Shown: positions 50,416-62,960 of the stretch, in pieces
How the letters are laid out: each line of letters opens with the position of its first letter
Numbering within the stretch: the first letter of the stretch is position 1
NCBI GenBank assembly: GCA_040954595.2
Contig: CM082578.2
Coordinates: 12,152,001 to 12,216,000 of the forward strand
DNA: 64,000 nt
Direction of reading: 5' to 3'
Source: Balanoglossus misakiensis
Taxonomy: Eukaryota > Hemichordata
Program-made: the position numbers and the translations under genes
Notes under the pieces: model-generated
The model's database searches: none
Told to the model about the DNA's origin: nothing
Seen by the model: the letters and a program-made list of their open reading frames with translations, nothing else

Positions 50416-53400
50416 TTACATGGACGTGAAGTCCCACAGTTTGACGGTTTTGTCGTAAGAGCCAGATACGATCATGCTGTCGTTGAACTGCAGGCAGGTG
50501 ACGCCGTCCGTGTGGTGACGCAGCGTGACCAGTCGCTCGCCCGTCTCCAGATTCCAGACTTTCAGGGTCTTGTCGTCGGCCGCGCTGACTATTCTCCAGC
50601 TGTCCGCTTGAAGACATCTGCGGGAGACAAGATATGCGAAAGAAGCTTTTATTCTGGATTAGCAAATGATAAGACAGGTGGGGAAAATGCAGATCGGAAC
50701 GTACTCTGCCATTTATAACTTTAATGTTTGCAGCCCCCTGTGCTTCCATCAAGAAGATTGAAAGACTTGCCGCATGAGGGCGCTCTACCCTAGCAGTCTG
50801 ACAATGAAGGGGCTACGACAGTCTGTCCAGTTTCACAGACAGTCCACACAACCTTACCTTACAACACCAGTGTGTCCTTCTGAATTGGCCCAATCTAACG
50901 TACTGGTGCACATGCCGGTGTTGATATCCCAGAACTTGATGTTACTGTCCAGGGATCCGCTGATGATCTTTTTGGCGTCAAACTGCAGACAGGTCACGGC
51001 GTCCTGATGCCCCTCCAGGGTCATCAGACAGACTCCGAGTGACAGGTTCCAAACCTGTGGGTGGCAGAAAAAGAATAACATATTTTTCACCCTTGTTTGC
51101 GGTCGTTTTGTATCACTTTGCTGATAAGACTGGATAATCCTTATCTGCTGGCTTGCTTTCATCTCAACGCTTTGCCCAGAATGGCTGAGTGTCGAGTCTA
51201 TGACTTACCTTGATGGTTTTGTCACAGCTGCCGGACACTATCTTGTCGTCATCGAACTGCAGGCACAGAACAGCTGAAGTGTGGCCCCTGAAAAGCATGC
51301 ACAGAAAGTGAGTGTGAGAGTCAGGCTCGTTACTCTGACCACTGTACTTTACAGTGTATTATGGATTTCATACACAGAAAAAACTCATGGACCAGAAACT
51401 TCCACAAGTGGAACAGGCGCTAACCATCAAATTCTCACCTCAGAGTGGTCCTGCACCGTCCTGTTCTGATGTCCCAGATTTTCAATGTCTTGTCGTACGA
51501 CCCGCTGACGACCTTGTCGTCGTCAACCTGGAGACAGCGGACGGTGTCTGTGTGTCCCACCATAGTGACCCGGCAGGCGATGCTGGACCAGCTGCTCTGC
51601 ATTGACAGATCCCACACCTTGAGAGAAAGAGAGAATGTGACACGTAGTGTTACAAATTGGGAAGTGATATGTGCTGATGTCCTCATGTTGGGTTACACTG
51701 ACCCTCCCACCAATCCCTCGCATCACCATCACCTCCAACCACCAACACAACCATCACTGTAGCATAAATCTTGCTTGCATCTTATTCAATCCTTCATCCA
51801 CATTATTCCTACCTTGATGTTGGCATCGGTGGATCCACTAACCAACCTGTTGCCCTCCAAGTGCAAGCAGCGCACGGTGCCAGAATGACCAACCAGAGTG
51901 AGTACTGACCACGGAGTGTTGGTACGGATATTCCATACCTAGAAAACGAAAAAATGTTATCATCATACATTTTTTTGTCGAACAGATTTCATAAAATTTA
52001 TCAAAAATCAGAAGAGCCAGGCAGACCACAATCAATGTTTCCTCCAATGTCGATAACACAACACTAATCAGACTGCAGTTACCTTGATTGATTTATCTGA
52101 GGATCCACTGACGATTCTGGTGTCATCGAACTGAACACAGGAGATGCCCTGGGTGTGACCTTCAAAAGTTCTCACAGTACAGTACCCTTTCAACCAATTG
52201 CGCCGAAGGCGGTATCTCTCAGCAAACACTTGCTTCCACTGCAATGAAAATGAAGAATGAATTGGACCCAGTATGACAGCAGGCAACATGTAAACACCCA
52301 CTAAGGTTTGCCATAACTTCATTGGTCCGAGCCTGAACCATACTTGCCAAAAATTACAGTAAAAACATCCAACTCAACAGCTTTTATTATTTAAGATAAT
52401 ATAAACCATGAGAGAAACTATGAGACTTACATGGATATATGGCGACATATGGTTAATCATTTGCTTCTGTTCTCCAGCCCTCGACAACTGATACTTGGGG
52501 AGTCGGCAAAACCAGCGCCATATTGAAGGTTCATTGGCCAACTCGTTCCAGCTTCGACTAACTTGAGAGCAGTTACATAAACTTACTGAGAAAGAAAAAA
52601 AAAACGTTGAAAGGTCATATTTCATACATGATCCAAATTAAGATCCTTATTTTTTGGTTTGAAACTATCTGGCAAACACTTAAACTCTGTAACAGACCTA
52701 CCTGGATCTAAAAAGGACAAAATATAGAAAGACAGCTGAGTTGGTAGCCATGACAACAGATCTTGACAGTTGTGCGGACAAGACTTGTGAAGTTGTGTCT
52801 CCATAGCAACCGACAGTAAATGCATCTGGGGTAGCTGGCATTGACTCTGAGGGGAAAAATTGTGCAAAAATGAAAGTCATGATTGTCTCATGATATGTGA
52901 CTGTGTGTCAGTGTCATGTGCACTGTGCCACATAACAAGTTAAGTTTACGTGGTACATGTTCTCGTCAATGTTTTTCATTGCAGCCATTTATAATGTTTA
53001 AAAAAAAAGAATTTTCAGCTCACCAATAGTTTTTTCAACATGATATTCTTCTGTTGGTCATCAAATTCTTCAAACCATTCCATCAGGACCTGAAAAACAT
53101 CACACAATATCCGTAATGAATATTCATATTCCAATTCTAGCAAACGTCTTCATCTGTTTTTGTTTTGCTTAAAGAACAGTGTACTACATTTCAACTCTGA
53201 TAAAAATAATGGAATGACATTTTCTTTCACAAAGTATTTGCGAGAGACTGTCACACTAACCTCCATTCTGTGTTTGAATGTAAGTCCGTCAACGCCGTCT
53301 TGGACTTGAGAATGCTTACATGTCTGCACATGACTGGCATCTCCCAGCATCTTCTTGCAGAGAGAGAGATACCGGCTGTGCATACAGTGACCGTTGCAGT

Positions 53401-54280
53401 CACAGTTCAGGTGAGAGAGCGCCGAGGGAAGGCTCAGGCGCGTCCTGGGCATGTCGAACTCCCTGACCAGCCGGCCGTCCTTGTTGTCCAGAATGGCGTC
53501 CTGGCAAGCGCTGGCGCATCTTCCCATCAGGCTCTTCCCTTTGATGCTGAGGAGGTTGGAATTGGAGAGGTCGAGCGAGGCCCTCAGCGGGCAAGTCTTC
53601 TTCCGCGGCCAGCTGTTGTGGCCGCTCAGGCTGGACTCGGCCAGACGGCACGAGCAGCAGGCCGGACAGTGGCAGCTCTCTCCGTTCGCAGCGGCGGCAC
53701 CTTCGTCGCTCCTTTTTTTGCTGCCGGGGGAACCCGACGAGCTTGATATGCATGATGAGTCCCTCTCGCTGGGCGAGCTGTCCTCTCTGTCGGTCGCCAA
53801 GGTGACGGCTTTTGCGCGCGTCCTCGCAAACTTCGGATTTTTACGGTTGTACGACATGGGCTCCAGCTGCCGAAACATGGCCTTGATCAGACTGGGCCTG
53901 ATGCAGCTCTGGGAGTCGACCTCGCTGTTGGGGTAGCACGGTTCGCACAGGGCGTTTGCTGCGATGTCGCCCTCGCTGGACGAGCTGCACTCGGACATCG
54001 GCCTCGACATTGCGGGCGAAAAGTTCGAAGCTGTCGAGGGTAGATCTTGGTCCACTTCCATGTTCTCCGGAAGCGCCGCGGCGCAGGCCTCCTCTCCCAT
54101 GGCTGCACCTTCCGACGACTGGCTGTAGCGACTTGCCCGTCCCCGCCTGGTCAACCACGCAACCTTCTCCCATACGCGAGATCTTCCTTTGGCTCGCTTC
54201 GTCGGGGGCTTGGCACCGTCCGAATCACTCCCACCTCCACTGGCATAACCTGCACCGTCTACATTGTTGTGTGGTTCCAT
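50416..54280 (-). CDS. F-box/WD40-repeat protein, SCF ubiquitin ligase substrate receptor
   Basis: Predicted to bind SKP1 through its F-box and to recruit phosphorylated substrates through its propeller. Coding exons in transcript order: 54280-53261, 53089-53024, 52846-52702, 52585-52431, 52238-52083, 51938-51813, 51617-51439, 51287-51209, 51054-50858 and 50617-50416, all in phase, 774 residues. Exon 1 alone encodes about 340 residues of low-complexity N-terminus, rich in Ser, Arg and Cys, with a basic RVWEKVAWLTRRGR patch. A short helical segment (about 341-385, MEWFEEFDDQQ) resembles the dimerisation region of FBXW proteins. The F-box (about 391-440) contains LPTQLSFYILSFLDP and VSRSWNELA. 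Seven WD40 repeats follow, with tight GH and D-K/N-IKxW spacing (VSGSSDKSIKVW, VSGSYDKTLKIW). The repeats do not read as FBXW7 or beta-TrCP. The architecture is nearest CDC4/MET30-type proteins, so no vertebrate name is assigned. Confidence 0.9.
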
Positions 54281-54555
54281 GTCTCAAGCAAAGCTCTTAG
54301 AGGAGAGAAGTGAACAGAAACAGTCAGTTGATTCCGAAACGCAATATGGATGAACATACAGACCTGCTATTATGTATCTGTACAATACATGTGTATATGT
54401 ATGAACTCTGTAAACATACACATACACACATATACATTTACATATTGACATACATGCATACAAGTCTATGTGTAACTAACATACCACATATACAAGTCTA
54501 TGTGTAACATACCCAGCCACATACATTGTACAAAATAAATGTTGTTCACACTTAC

Positions 54556-54641
54556 CTATGTTTCTTTTCTTCCACATGCCATTACACTGTTTCAGGCAAA
54601 TGATTGAAGAATAATAAGGGGATACTGCAGCTGTCAGTGAC
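54556..54641 (-). other. Probable non-coding exon of the F-box/WD40 gene
   Basis: Bounded on the minus strand by an acceptor (TTACAG) and a GTAAGTG donor, between the start-codon exon (acceptor near 54296) and an upstream donor at 55339. Confidence 0.4.
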
Positions 54642-55339
54642 CTGTAAGAAAACTATTTGCAAAATTTTAAAAATCTTCAGGTTACCAATAGGACATAATC
54701 AGGAAATTGTGCAAATAAGAGTACGGTATTTTCTTAACTAGTATTAAATCATATAAAACACATCATTACCCAGCCAAGATATCTTCAATTATGAATGTGA
54801 CCAATCACATGACATGCTATTTCATATTGTTGAAATAGGTCGGTATGCAACGTATGTAGCAAACTAGAGACAGGTATGTGATAGTAATTATGCTAAAGAA
54901 TGTCGATCATCAAATACCACATCTTTTGGCAATCGCATTTATGATCATCATGATCAATTCATGTTTCTTTCATTTTCAATAATGGTCTTATTTTTGTTTG
55001 AATTAAAGGTTGGGTGAACTTGATTTCAGTTATTGGTGATAACATGTACAACAAATTTAACCTTTGCCTATTGAAATATGGGGTAATAGGTGGATTTTAA
55101 GCCAACATCTAAATTTCGAAACATGGAGCTAAAATCGCGGCTAGTATTGATCATATGTGATAAACCATCTGATCAATGTTTAACATTTGCGATCCACTAT
55201 TGCCTGCAGCGCGTCATGCGTCAGATAGCTATTCTGACCAGTACACTTTATCAGTAATACCCTCTCCTACACTTTTAGCACCGGTACTTTTGTGCTTCAA
55301 TGATAGATAGTGTTGTTTCGCTAAACCCAAATAACTTAC

Positions 55340-55466
55340 CTCTGCCAACGTGGCTATTGTCCCGAGCGCAGGAGTACAATGTGGCGCGATGAATAGATCA
55401 TTCAGTCCAGTCACTCAGCGAAGGGTATGACGAAAACGTTATCGACGTCCCGATCATCCATATATA
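55340..55466 (-). promoter_or_regulatory. Probable first exon and TATA-like promoter of the F-box/WD40 gene
   Basis: A GTAAGT donor at 55339 ends a candidate first exon (GGCAGAG). TATATATG at about 55459-55466 on the minus strand would place the start near 55430. Start-site data are absent. Confidence 0.3.
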
Positions 55467-56843
55467 TGCAGGAGACTCGACGTGTACACTAACATTCACT
55501 TCACTTGGCCTTGGGGCTAGCTCCCGTTTATCCGGATAAATATTCCACTATCCATCTAGTGCAGATATACAGAAGATCTAGTGTCTCGCCATTGACAGCA
55601 TAAAAGCGAGCGCTGTAAAGACTGACGTACCTAAATCAATTTGATTTAGATATGTACGATCACAACATCAACATTTACATTATACTACAGAACCGGATGG
55701 CAGCTCTTGTCTCTGAGGTCAGGTGTGCTGGAGTGCGCCCTCATACGGTGACATACAATTATACAAACATTACCTCAAGCAAGTGTGGGTGGTATCAAGA
55801 TCTTGGATTCCCCATGGGGGGAACTGTAGTTGGTTTGCAGTTGCTTGAAATTTAAAATGCATAGGCAACTGGGAAACATGTGAAGTGGGCGGAATTATAA
55901 CCAGGAGTCAGTATTTCAACCATTATCCAAGCATATTGTGCTTCTGAATCAATGGAATGCATATGACAATTTAATGCTCCCATTTACTAGTACATAATCG
56001 TTGTATGTTTTGTACATGGAGTAAATAAATACCATTTAATTCCTATTAAAAAGCCATTGGTCATTTCTTGTCTGCGCAATTTCTGAGCCATTTCCATTCA
56101 ATTACTATAGCTCAGTCTGCATGTCTGTAATGACTGTTATTATTTGTGGATAAAATAAATTCCAGTCTGGGAAGTTATATCAGGCTTAGTGAGTCAAAAA
56201 GAGGGGAAGAAATGCACCGGACAGCACAACACAACAAAAACACAAACAAAGTAGACAAAAGTGACAGCCAATGGAGTCAATGACCCAGTCAAGTCAAAAG
56301 GTGCACATAAAATATTTTAATAGGTGTAAAAGATCAGACATGTTTAAAAATCAGTCAACAAAGAGCAGTATACTTTTACGATTACATCAACAGCAAATTG
56401 CTTCTGAAAACAATGCCATTATCACAAACTATGTCTGCAACAACATGACATCCCTGGGTAACTTCTAAAAGGATGGACGGGATAAAAAAAAACGACACCA
56501 AACTGGATAATATTTCCGGTGACTTGGTCACCATTCTCCAATCCTTGATTCATGTTAAAAAAACATCTTCTGCAACACACAAAGCAGGAGAGTATGATTT
56601 CAGAATGCAAGGTTTTTTGCTGCTGATTTGAGTTGACCACACACTTTTCAACATGTACTCATTTCGAAGCTATAGGCAGTCACATTTTACATATATTATA
56701 ATATATTCATGTATGTACAGTGAAATGAGGTGATGGATTTGCCATTGTGAGCAACGTCTGGCGGGGTGATATCTCAGAAAAGCACCACAAATATACGTAA
56801 ACTTAAAACATAATGTAAAAAAAAAACTCTTTCAATGGCAGTG
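55467..56843. other. Spacer and MEIG1 3' UTR
   Basis: No gene recognised. The left part is the upstream region of the F-box/WD40 gene and the right part is MEIG1 3' UTR. No clear minus-strand polyadenylation hexamer was found. Confidence 0.45.
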
Positions 56844-57324
56844 TTAATAGCTATAGATTTTGATTTTATGAATGTCCTTGTCTTCGCATTCGCGAGCTTT
56901 GTTGTAGTAATAGAAATATCCGTCCCGCCTTTGAAGCTTCTTGACGTATCCATTATGTGGCCAACGATCAGCCTATAGTGGGAGAGAAAAAATATGCAAG
57001 ATCAGTAAAATTGATAGTACATGTGTTGTCATTTCTTTTAAATTTAGATTTCTTCTTTGGATGTATATTACAAATCGTTTTTTGAAAATTGAGGGATATG
57101 ATTTTGTTTGAAGAGGTGGTGAAAGTCTGTGTGTTTTCCTTGGGTGGATATCTGTCACCATGCATGTGTAATAGCAGTCTTACCGCTTTGCCCGTAAATG
57201 CTGTGTATTCATTTTCATCCCGGTAGCCAGCAATTTGAAACCTGTATGCTTCTTCCACTTCGTCCGACCACACCTTTGGACGAGTCATGGCTTTGGGTTG
57301 TGGTAGAACAGCTGCAGCACTCAT
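56844..57324 (-). CDS. MEIG1: MEIG1, meiosis-expressed gene 1 homologue
   Basis: A small protein that, with PACRG, carries cargo along the manchette during sperm flagellum building in mammals. Two coding exons (57324-57184 and 56972-56844) join in phase to give 89 residues (mammals 88). Conserved landmarks are [20 protein letters not shown] (residues 17-36), then [17 protein letters not shown] and [14 protein letters not shown], ending KIKIYSY. The upstream acceptor at 57334-57335 shows a spliced 5' UTR, with a probable non-coding first exon ending at 58030. It is divergent from the MBD gene, about 0.6 kb away. Confidence 0.95.
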
Positions 57325-57333
57325 GATTCAAGT

Positions 57334-58029
57334 CTTTAAATGAAAAAAGGGTATGCGTTATTATAATATTACAAAGGGTGCACACTTGGTTGAATCGCAC
57401 AAAGATCTTCTTGTGCTATGGGTTAAAAGAAATCAACAATTGGATCTTAGGAAACGGTATACATATCAGAGAATATGCAACCTGACTTTTGTCTGTCCAA
57501 AATTGCTTGTTTTTTTTCTTTTTTAGCAGAAGGTCTTTGGTCCCAAATCTACTTATTCCAGTTCTAGTCTGGGACAATACCCCATTGATAGAGAGTCTAT
57601 ATATATTCCAACACTCTCTTGTCGTTATAAATGAAAAGTGCACATAAACGTTTTTAAAATCGTCATATGAAATCATTATACACAGAACAAAAATCACAGC
57701 CCAACCTGCGAGGTGGTCACACGCACACAGGTCATATGCACGCGCAATCCACTCGAGGTGGATCTGTCTCCACGACAAACGTATGTACTTCGGTTACTTA
57801 AAACGTAATCATCACAACCGACGAAATGTGTGTTAAACGGCAACGACAGTATGTGGTGATCAAACATAAATCAAACAATTACTTCCGGGAATGCTTCTGC
57901 CAGAATACTCAAGAATTTGAATACAGAAAACCAAACCGGGGACTGTTCATTCATTTTCGACTACACAGCCCGCAGATTATCTCACACCATCGTGGTATCT
58001 GGTCGAAATCTCCGCGAACTTCCACTTAC
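57334..58029 (-). other. MEIG1 5' UTR intron
   Basis: Lies between the acceptor beside the start-codon exon and a GTAAGTGG donor at 58029. No gene seen; a small open frame here has no recognisable content. Confidence 0.5.
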
Positions 58030-58695
58030 CTTTAAAGTTTACGAGGGACGTTTGACAGTGCAACGAGTTGAACGGTTCGCGTAATTTAAAATGAATAGAA
58101 GCCGGTGACGTTGGGACGGTTCGATCTGAAGTTGTTTTTGTTTGGCTGTTGCCTAGAAGCGAACTGTATTGTGGTTATTCTCGCACCTGATCTGAAACCG
58201 TTCAAATTATTTGTAGAGGGCGCTCTATCGCAGAAACTTGTCAGCAGTTGCAGGCTAGCACTACATGCACTATCCTAGTCACACAACTTGGTATTTGCCC
58301 TCAAATAATTAAGATATCAAAAAATCTTCAATCCAACCATGTTAAGTAATGTGGAAAATAAGCTTAATTAAAATATATGGAATTAGTCATACAAGTATAT
58401 AAAGTAAACACGGGATGGGATTGGTATAAATGTCTTCAACCAAGAGAAGGAAAACAACCAGTCGTTGAATTACATTCTTGATTGTATTTTTGTAAAATAC
58501 CTGGTTTAGAGTAACATGCGCACCTTGAAGTTGCATTATACTTGTCGTAAACCAGGCCACTCAGCTGATCTGACTCCACTTTACTGACATGACACATGTG
58601 ACAGTATGTATGACCCCCCCCCCCCTTCGTGCACGCGCAAAAACGAAAGCATAACGCGCGCATAATTTATTCAACTGAGGGCGTCATATACCATC
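58030..58695. promoter_or_regulatory. Divergent promoter shared by MEIG1 and the MBD gene
   Basis: The MEIG1 non-coding first exon begins at the left end (donor at 58029) and the MBD start codon lies at 58696. About 0.6 kb is left for both promoters. A perfect left X-box half site GTTGCC lies at 58148-58153, and a C-run at 58614-58625. No canonical TATA box was identified. Confidence 0.4.
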
Positions 58696-61600
58696 ATGGC
58701 GGACAGCCATGAGAATGCTGGTGGTGCAAGTGTGAGCAGGTACGGTACATCCATCAGTTTCTTTCAGTCGTTTCGTAACTGTCTCCTCACTACACATACA
58801 AGACTGATCGCGTGACTTGGACAGATTTAGAATCTTTACGTCGTACCCGTTCGATCGCACTCATAGAACCTAGTAACAGTGGGGGTGTTGTACAGACGTG
58901 AGACTGAGAGACATGTCGTTCCACACATTCGTGTTTCTCATCATACATGCCTTGTACGCTACGTACATAGACAGTGTTCCGTAGCGTATTAATGCAGTAA
59001 TCACAGCTGTGCGTGCAAACGGGAAGGATCGCCATATATATCATGGATCTACGCCACGAGAGGAAAGGGGACCGACCTTCTGATTTTCGTTTCATCGTGC
59101 GTTGATGTTTATTTGTTGTGATTTTATCTCAACTCGCGTGAAATCACCGTCCATGGTTAGGATATGGCGGTAAAACAACATCCATGAAATCTGACAGTCA
59201 CATGATTTTGTGAAATCCAGTAAACGAAAAACATGTACCTGTCCATGAGTTCAAGTTATCAATGTCATTGAACTTTTTTTGACATGTTTTGGTTTGGAGC
59301 ACAGACTTTCAGAATGGCTCATTAATTCTTGGATTGCCCTGTGCAGACTACTTGAGAATCTTGAAGGCCCATATGATAAGTGATTGAACCCTTGAATGCC
59401 ATGTGTTGCTTTAAAATGAAGTATTTTACTTATTCTGTTTTTTCCCTTTTATATCCATATAGGTGTCTGACCGTCAGCCCATCATTTTACTCGTCACCGA
59501 ACATATTTTGTAGAATTTCGCCGCTCTCCTTGCCATCTTCACAGTCTACAGATACAAAAAATTCGACATCGCCCAAAACTAGTCCCCAGGTGTCGCAGAA
59601 GATTTCTAAATTCCTAACGCCCACGCCCTTGGGCACTGGCAAACTTTCCTTGTTTCCGATCAGTCCGAAATTCCTGAAAAAGACGGTGCTGGAAAGCAAA
59701 AACACATGTGTAGGGGAGCAGACCAAGGAAAAGCCAAAGGACACTCGGTGTTATCTTGCAGGGATTTTTAGCGATCATGCGTACGCCAAGCCCATGGACT
59801 GCTCGGAACAGAGTGGCAAGTTGGTGAAAGGAAATAAACACAGTCACCAGGAAAAGAGTAAGAAAAACCATGATGGGGCTAAGAAGTCCAAGAAACACAG
59901 CAATCAGAACGGTGTCGAACGTGAAGGGAATGATGTTGTAAAAGGCAAGAAAAGGAAAAAGTCTGAGAAAAAAGAGACGGAAGCGAGCCAGGATGGGAAA
60001 AAATCCAAGAAACGCAAGTCAAGGCAAGATTTGACAGACGGGGAATCCGAGGGGAAGAAGAGCAAGAAGATAAAGAAAGACAATGAGAAGGAAAAAGAAA
60101 AGGAAAGGAATAAAATCAAACGTCCGAAGAAAGAAAAGACACTGCCAGAGAATAAGCACGTGCAAAAACAAAAGAAAAAACTGCCAAATGGTGAAAATGT
60201 AGAAAGAGACAAGAAAAAGACAAAGAGGAAGAAAAAGGAGAGGACGCTTTCTGGGACTTTGAGTGAGAATGCCGGTGATGTAAGGAGTAAGGGAGAGGCA
60301 GGGGAAAGTCCTAGTAAAGACAGTACTGTGAGTAGCCTGCAAGAGTCACCTTTGTTCGAAGATGACAGTTTGCCACCGGGTTGGAACCGGAGAGTGACGC
60401 AGCGACAGTCTGGTAGATCTGCCGGGAAGTACGATGTTTACATAATGAGGTCAGTTTTATTTTGTCTCGTGAAATACTTGTCAGTTTGACCCTCCTGGAA
60501 AAAAATCCACAAAACCTTGGTGTATTAAATTGACCTTGGCAGTCTAGACATACAGACATTACTGAGTAGCATCATGGGCATGGTGTGTAAATATTTTTGC
60601 AACATAGTTTCTGGTGTCGGCCAAAGATTTTGTCTACAAAGTTCTTATTTTGCATGTGTTAGTCCTCAAACAGTGCAGTTGAGGTGCGACTCCTATAGTC
60701 GGCATTTCAGTGTGTACTTGTAGAACACAGAACATCATCAGCATTCTCTCACACAAACACAAATATCACTGAATTTGGCAAGTTCATCTCACTCTTACTT
60801 AACAATTCTGTTTTGTGTCCTACAGCCCAGAGGGAAAGAAATTTAGATCAAGAGTGGAACTGGCGGCGCATTTTCTGAAAACCGGTTCAGACATGGCAGT
60901 GAATGACTTTGACTTCACTATTCGCGGCAAAGCCAACAGCCCCGTGAGGTCAGCCAGGTCACCGTTGAAGAAGCCCAAGAAAGACGACTCGGAGGGTCCC
61001 GCCAAAGTGAAGAAGGTGAAACTTAAAAAACACAAAAAGTCGCCCACATCGGAGACACAGTGTACGCTCTGGAAACCGGGACACAAACTCGTTGTGAAAA
61101 TGAAATTCTTAACGCCGAAAGAGAGGAGGAAAAGGGCACTGGAGAAATCGAAAATGTGCGATAGTTTCGATGGTAAGAGCAAAGGACCAAGTGCTAATAG
61201 AAAGCACAAGAATGATCACACTGGCAAGGGTCAAAGTTCAAGCCCAGTCAAAACCACTGGTGCCAGTGGAGGTAACAGTGTGGTGGTGAATCCCGCAGGC
61301 GAAAATGGCAATGTTGCCGCAGGTACGGAAAATGGCAATGTCACCAGTCTTCACAAGGGGCAAAAGACTCCTGAAAAGTACACCAAGATAATGAACTTGG
61401 ACAGGACGGAAAAACTTGCGGACATGCCCGTTTTGTCAGTCGTAAAATCTCCGAGCAAAAGTCCCACATCAATGCACACGCCCAAATCATCACCTGTGAA
61501 GTCGCCGACCAAAAGCCCCACATTGCCTCACATGTCCAAATCACCAATTACAAAGTCACCAAGCAAAAGCCCCACGTCACCACGCGTGTGCAGATCTCCA

Positions 61601-61816
61601 GTTTCAAATTCACCGACTAAGAGCCCCACGTCGCCGCGTGTGTTCAAATCACCAGTTAGGAATTCACCAGCCAAAAGTCCCACGTCACCCAGCAAGAGAC
61701 GCAGAGACCTGTTCAGTGAGGCCCTGGGCCAAAGCGATACTCCTAAGAAGAAAAAGATGAAAGTACCTCACGATGAAACGACCAACGGAGAAGCAGCAGT
61801 CAGCAAAGGTCTTTAA
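58696..61816 (+). CDS. Methyl-CpG-binding-domain protein, MBD4/MeCP2 family
   Basis: A nuclear protein predicted to bind methylated CpG. Exons 58696-58739, 59463-60449 and 60826-61816 join in phase to give 673 residues. The MBD (about 318-378) reads LPPGWNRR, then [20 protein letters not shown], then NDFDFTIRG. It contains the methyl-CpG contact pattern RSAGKYDVY and is very close to the MeCP2 domain. Residues about 140-300 are a lysine-rich coil-like stretch of KKSKK and KKRK blocks with nuclear localisation potential. Residues about 550-635 carry an array of SPxK-type repeats like those of sperm histone H1. No DNA-glycosylase domain, as found in MBD4, appears before the stop or in the remaining 2 kb. 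A possible internal donor (GTAAGA at 61173) could lead to exons beyond the window. Divergence from IFT122 favours MBD4 ancestry. The last residues rest on the open frame, not on transcript evidence. Confidence 0.88.
58740..59462 (+). other. First intron of the MBD gene
   Basis: From a GTACGG donor to a pyrimidine-rich acceptor (CCATATAG). No gene recognised. Confidence 0.6.
61447..61700 (+). repeat. Degenerate coding repeat encoding SPxK motifs
   Basis: The sequence repeats units of about 54-60 bases with the core AAAAGCCCCAC(A/G)TC, encoding about 18 SP/TP dipeptides, seven of them as SPxK. The copies are related but diverged. Confidence 0.8.
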
Positions 61817-62960
61817 TCTTTTTTTTTCTTACGTTCTTCTACTGTACCCTGTTTTATTCAGACTTCTAACTTTGCTGCCAGAAATCATATTTTTACATGC
61901 AGGGTTTTTTTGCCGTCTTATTTGTCTTCTGTGCATTTGAAAAAGTTGCAAAAGTACAGACTGTTATTTTTGTCACAATTTCGACATTTGACAACGGAGA
62001 AAAAAAATACAAAATAAGCATTTACATTGCTATACATATACCAAATGTGGCCGGGAATATTTTAATGACCTATAGACCTATTATGTTATCAGTTGATGCA
62101 AAACTATGATTGGTTTGGTTGAAGAATGTCAGTGTTGGGCGTTCAGTACTATGTTTCATTCAAAGAAAACACATGATCATTATTCGACCCATCTTATGCG
62201 TGGTCTGAGCCGGATTACACTGTTTGAAAGTGGCTGTGGAAACGAAAGAATTGTTAAAGTTTTTAATCCCATTATATGACGAGTCACACGACCTACATGC
62301 AGGTTTGCACTCTCTGGTTAATGCTCTGCACGGTACTATTGTAAAGTTAGTTACACTGAATTTGTAAATGTAAATATGCTGTTCAATATTTATTAGAGTT
62401 TCTACTCTCGTGTTATGTAATTCTTAGTTATCGATTTAGTCTTACTTAGCAAGTTCACGTGTCCACCTGGATGCGGAATCTAGTTCATTTACAAAAACTC
62501 CAAACAAATCCATCTGTTCTGAAGATGAGACACACTGTTGCTGATTTGCTGCCTGGTGTGGGAGGTGCGCCCTCAGTGGCACACAAGTGAAGTGGGTACT
62601 GGACACCAATGACAAAGAGTGAAATACCTGTTGGTATTTTTATTTAGTGAGGGAATTGATTACAATCTAAACTTTAAACTTTTTAAAACAATATTGGAAA
62701 GCTGGTGCATTCCAGAAGTTCTGCCACATTTTTAACAAGCCTTCTCTTTAAGGTACAGTTTTTACCAAATTTTGGATTCTTCAGATTGAGGAGAGACATG
62801 TTGTCTCTTGTATTTAATGTGGATATTTTGCATCCATTGCATATATAGTCATGAATCGTTTTTTATCATTCAGATGTCTAATTCTTTTTCGATGTCAATT
62901 ATAGACATAATGTCTAGTTGATTTCATGGCTTATAAATAAAAGTTAACTAGTTTTAGTAA
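61817..62960 (+). other. Probable 3' UTR of the MBD gene
   Basis: AT-rich, with no recognisable coding sequence. An AATAAA at 62936-62941 is the likely polyadenylation signal. Confidence 0.45.

Noticed and set aside
50416-52238. Assignment of the WD40 protein as FBXW7
   Set aside because: The repeat sequences (for example DDTRIVSGSSDKSIKVW and DSMIVSGSYDKTVKLWD) and the N-terminus do not match FBXW7; only the architecture is shared.
53270-53936. Long plus-strand open frames opposite the F-box/WD40 first exon
   Set aside because: Antisense shadows of a GC-rich coding exon; no domain, and the minus-strand reading has correct splice phases.
59487-60342. Minus-strand phenylalanine/leucine-rich frames that look like membrane proteins
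   Set aside because: Antisense of the lysine-rich MBD exon: AAG/AAA codons read backwards as CTT/TTT.
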